Below the pieces are notes generated by a model. It ran no database searches, was not told where the DNA came from, and saw nothing but the letters and a program-made list of their open reading frames with translations. From positions 129,141,132 through 129,205,131 of the forward strand of contig NC_067282.1 of the NCBI RefSeq assembly GCF_020740795.1: a stretch of 64,000 nucleotides of DNA, written 5' to 3'. Position 1 is the stretch's first letter. Each line of letters begins with the position of its first letter. The stretch comes from Apus apus (lineage: Eukaryota; Chordata; Aves; Apodiformes; Apodidae). A program made the translations under genes and the position numbers. Of this stretch, positions 63,020 through 64,000 are shown piece after piece.

Positions 63020-64000
63020 GAACCATATAATTTTTTTGGTTTGGAAAGATCTTTAAGATCACAGAGTCCAACCATTAACCAAACTCTACCGAGTCCAGTG
63101 CTTAAACTGTTCTCCTAAGCACCACATCCACACGTCTTTTAAACACCTCCAGGGCTGGTGATTCAACCGCCTCCCTGGGCAACCTGTTTCAGTATTTGAT
63201 AGCCCTTCCAGTGAAGAAGTTTCTTCTAATATCTAATCTAAACCTCTTCTGGCACAACTTGAGGCCATTTCAACTTGTCCTGTTGTTTGTTACTAGGGAG
63301 AAGAGACCAACCCCTACCTTGCTACAACCTCCTTTCAGGTAGTTGTAGAGAGTAATAAGGTCTCCCCTCAGCCTCCTTTCCTCCAGGCTAAACAATCCCA
63401 GTTCCCTCAGATGCTCCTCATAAGACTTGTTCTCCAAATCCTTCACCAGCTTGGTTGCTCTTCTCTGGACACGCTCCAGCATCTCAATGTCCTTGTAGTG
63501 AAGGGCTCAAAACTGCACACAGCACTCGAGGTGCAGCCTCACCAGTGCTGAGGACAGGGGGAGGATCACTTCCCTACTCCTGCTGGCCACACTATTCTTG
63601 ATGCAGGCCAGGATGCCATTGGCCTTTTTGGCCACCTGGGCACGCTGCTGGCTCATATTCAGCTGGCTGTTGATCAACAGCCCCAGGTCTTTCTCTGCTG
63701 GGCAGCTTTCCAGCCTCTCATCCCCAAGCCTGTAGCTCTTGTGGGGGTTGTTGTTACCCAAGTGCAGGACCCAGCACTTGGCCTTGTGGAACCTCATACA
63801 ATTGGCCTGGGCCCATCCATCCAGCCTGTCCAGGTCCCTCTGCAGAGTCTTCCTGCCCTCAAGCAGATCAACACTCCTGCAGACTTACTGAGGGTGCTCT
63901 GGATCCCCTCAGCCAGATCATTGATAAAGATACTGAAGAGAACTGGGCCCAACACTGAGCCCTGGGGAACACCACTTGTGACTGGCCACCAGCTGGATTT
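63020..64000 (-). mobile_element. CR1 LINE with partial ORF2, runs off the window
   Basis: The left end matches a CR1 3' UTR in antisense (GGTTTGGAAAGATCTTTAAGATCACAGAGTCCAACC) but lacks a clear octamer tail. The minus strand encodes ORF2 pieces: [22 protein letters not shown] (63482-63270 frame) and, further 5', [17 protein letters not shown] and [20 protein letters not shown] (63797-63507 frame). Near the right edge the minus strand reads [21 protein letters not shown], a conserved reverse transcriptase motif. The catalytic FADD motif expected next is missing: about 19 bp appear deleted near 63876-63880, which also shifts the frame. A further frameshift separates the two downstream frames. 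An inactive copy. Confidence 0.95.

Overview
The window is a piece of an avian nuclear genome. Two things show this. One multi-exon gene is recognisable, PTHLH (parathyroid hormone-like hormone, PTHrP), and its protein has bird-type residues. The interspersed repeats are mostly chicken repeat 1 (CR1) LINE fragments, including copies with the short ATTCTGTG/ATCATAGA-type 3' tail typical of bird CR1. The exact species cannot be fixed from the sequence alone.

Layout. Positions 1-7.5 kb are AT-rich intergenic DNA with one CR1 3' end (about 1.67-1.82 kb) and, near 7.1 kb, an antisense tRNA-derived SINE remnant, a rare class in birds. Positions 7.5-13.8 kb form a broad GC- and CpG-rich upstream domain in several separated blocks. 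It holds GC boxes, a 38-bp poly-T tract and an 83-nt near-perfect hairpin at 9745-9827. This domain presumably contains the PTHLH promoters and untranslated exons, but none can be placed firmly. Coding sequence starts at 13325 with signal peptide and propeptide. A 5.5-kb intron leads to the main coding exon at 18940, which encodes the rest of the prohormone. That exon can end in two ways. Read-through gives a stop at 19358-19360. Splicing at 19356 to a 3' exon at 23331 adds two arginines and uses a stop at 23338-23340, followed by an AU-rich 3' UTR with poly(A) signals near 23447 and 23812.

From about 23.9 kb to the right edge I see no convincing exon of any other gene, so this is about 40 kb of downstream intergenic DNA. 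It contains a (GGAA)n array of about 240 bp, a GAGAA/GAGGA purine satellite of about 650 bp, two ancient turtle-like CR1 fragments, a second tRNA-SINE candidate, a 33-bp palindrome, and two better preserved CR1 copies on the minus strand at 57.7-58.4 kb and 63.0-64.0 kb (the latter runs off the edge). Long reading frames over the purine satellites are artefacts of simple repeats.

The items most worth a second look are the hairpin in the upstream CpG domain, the alternative 3' ends and short internal deletion of PTHrP, the tRNA-SINE remnants, the palindrome at 62.2 kb and the homopurine satellite. I found no evidence of a novel multi-gene system.
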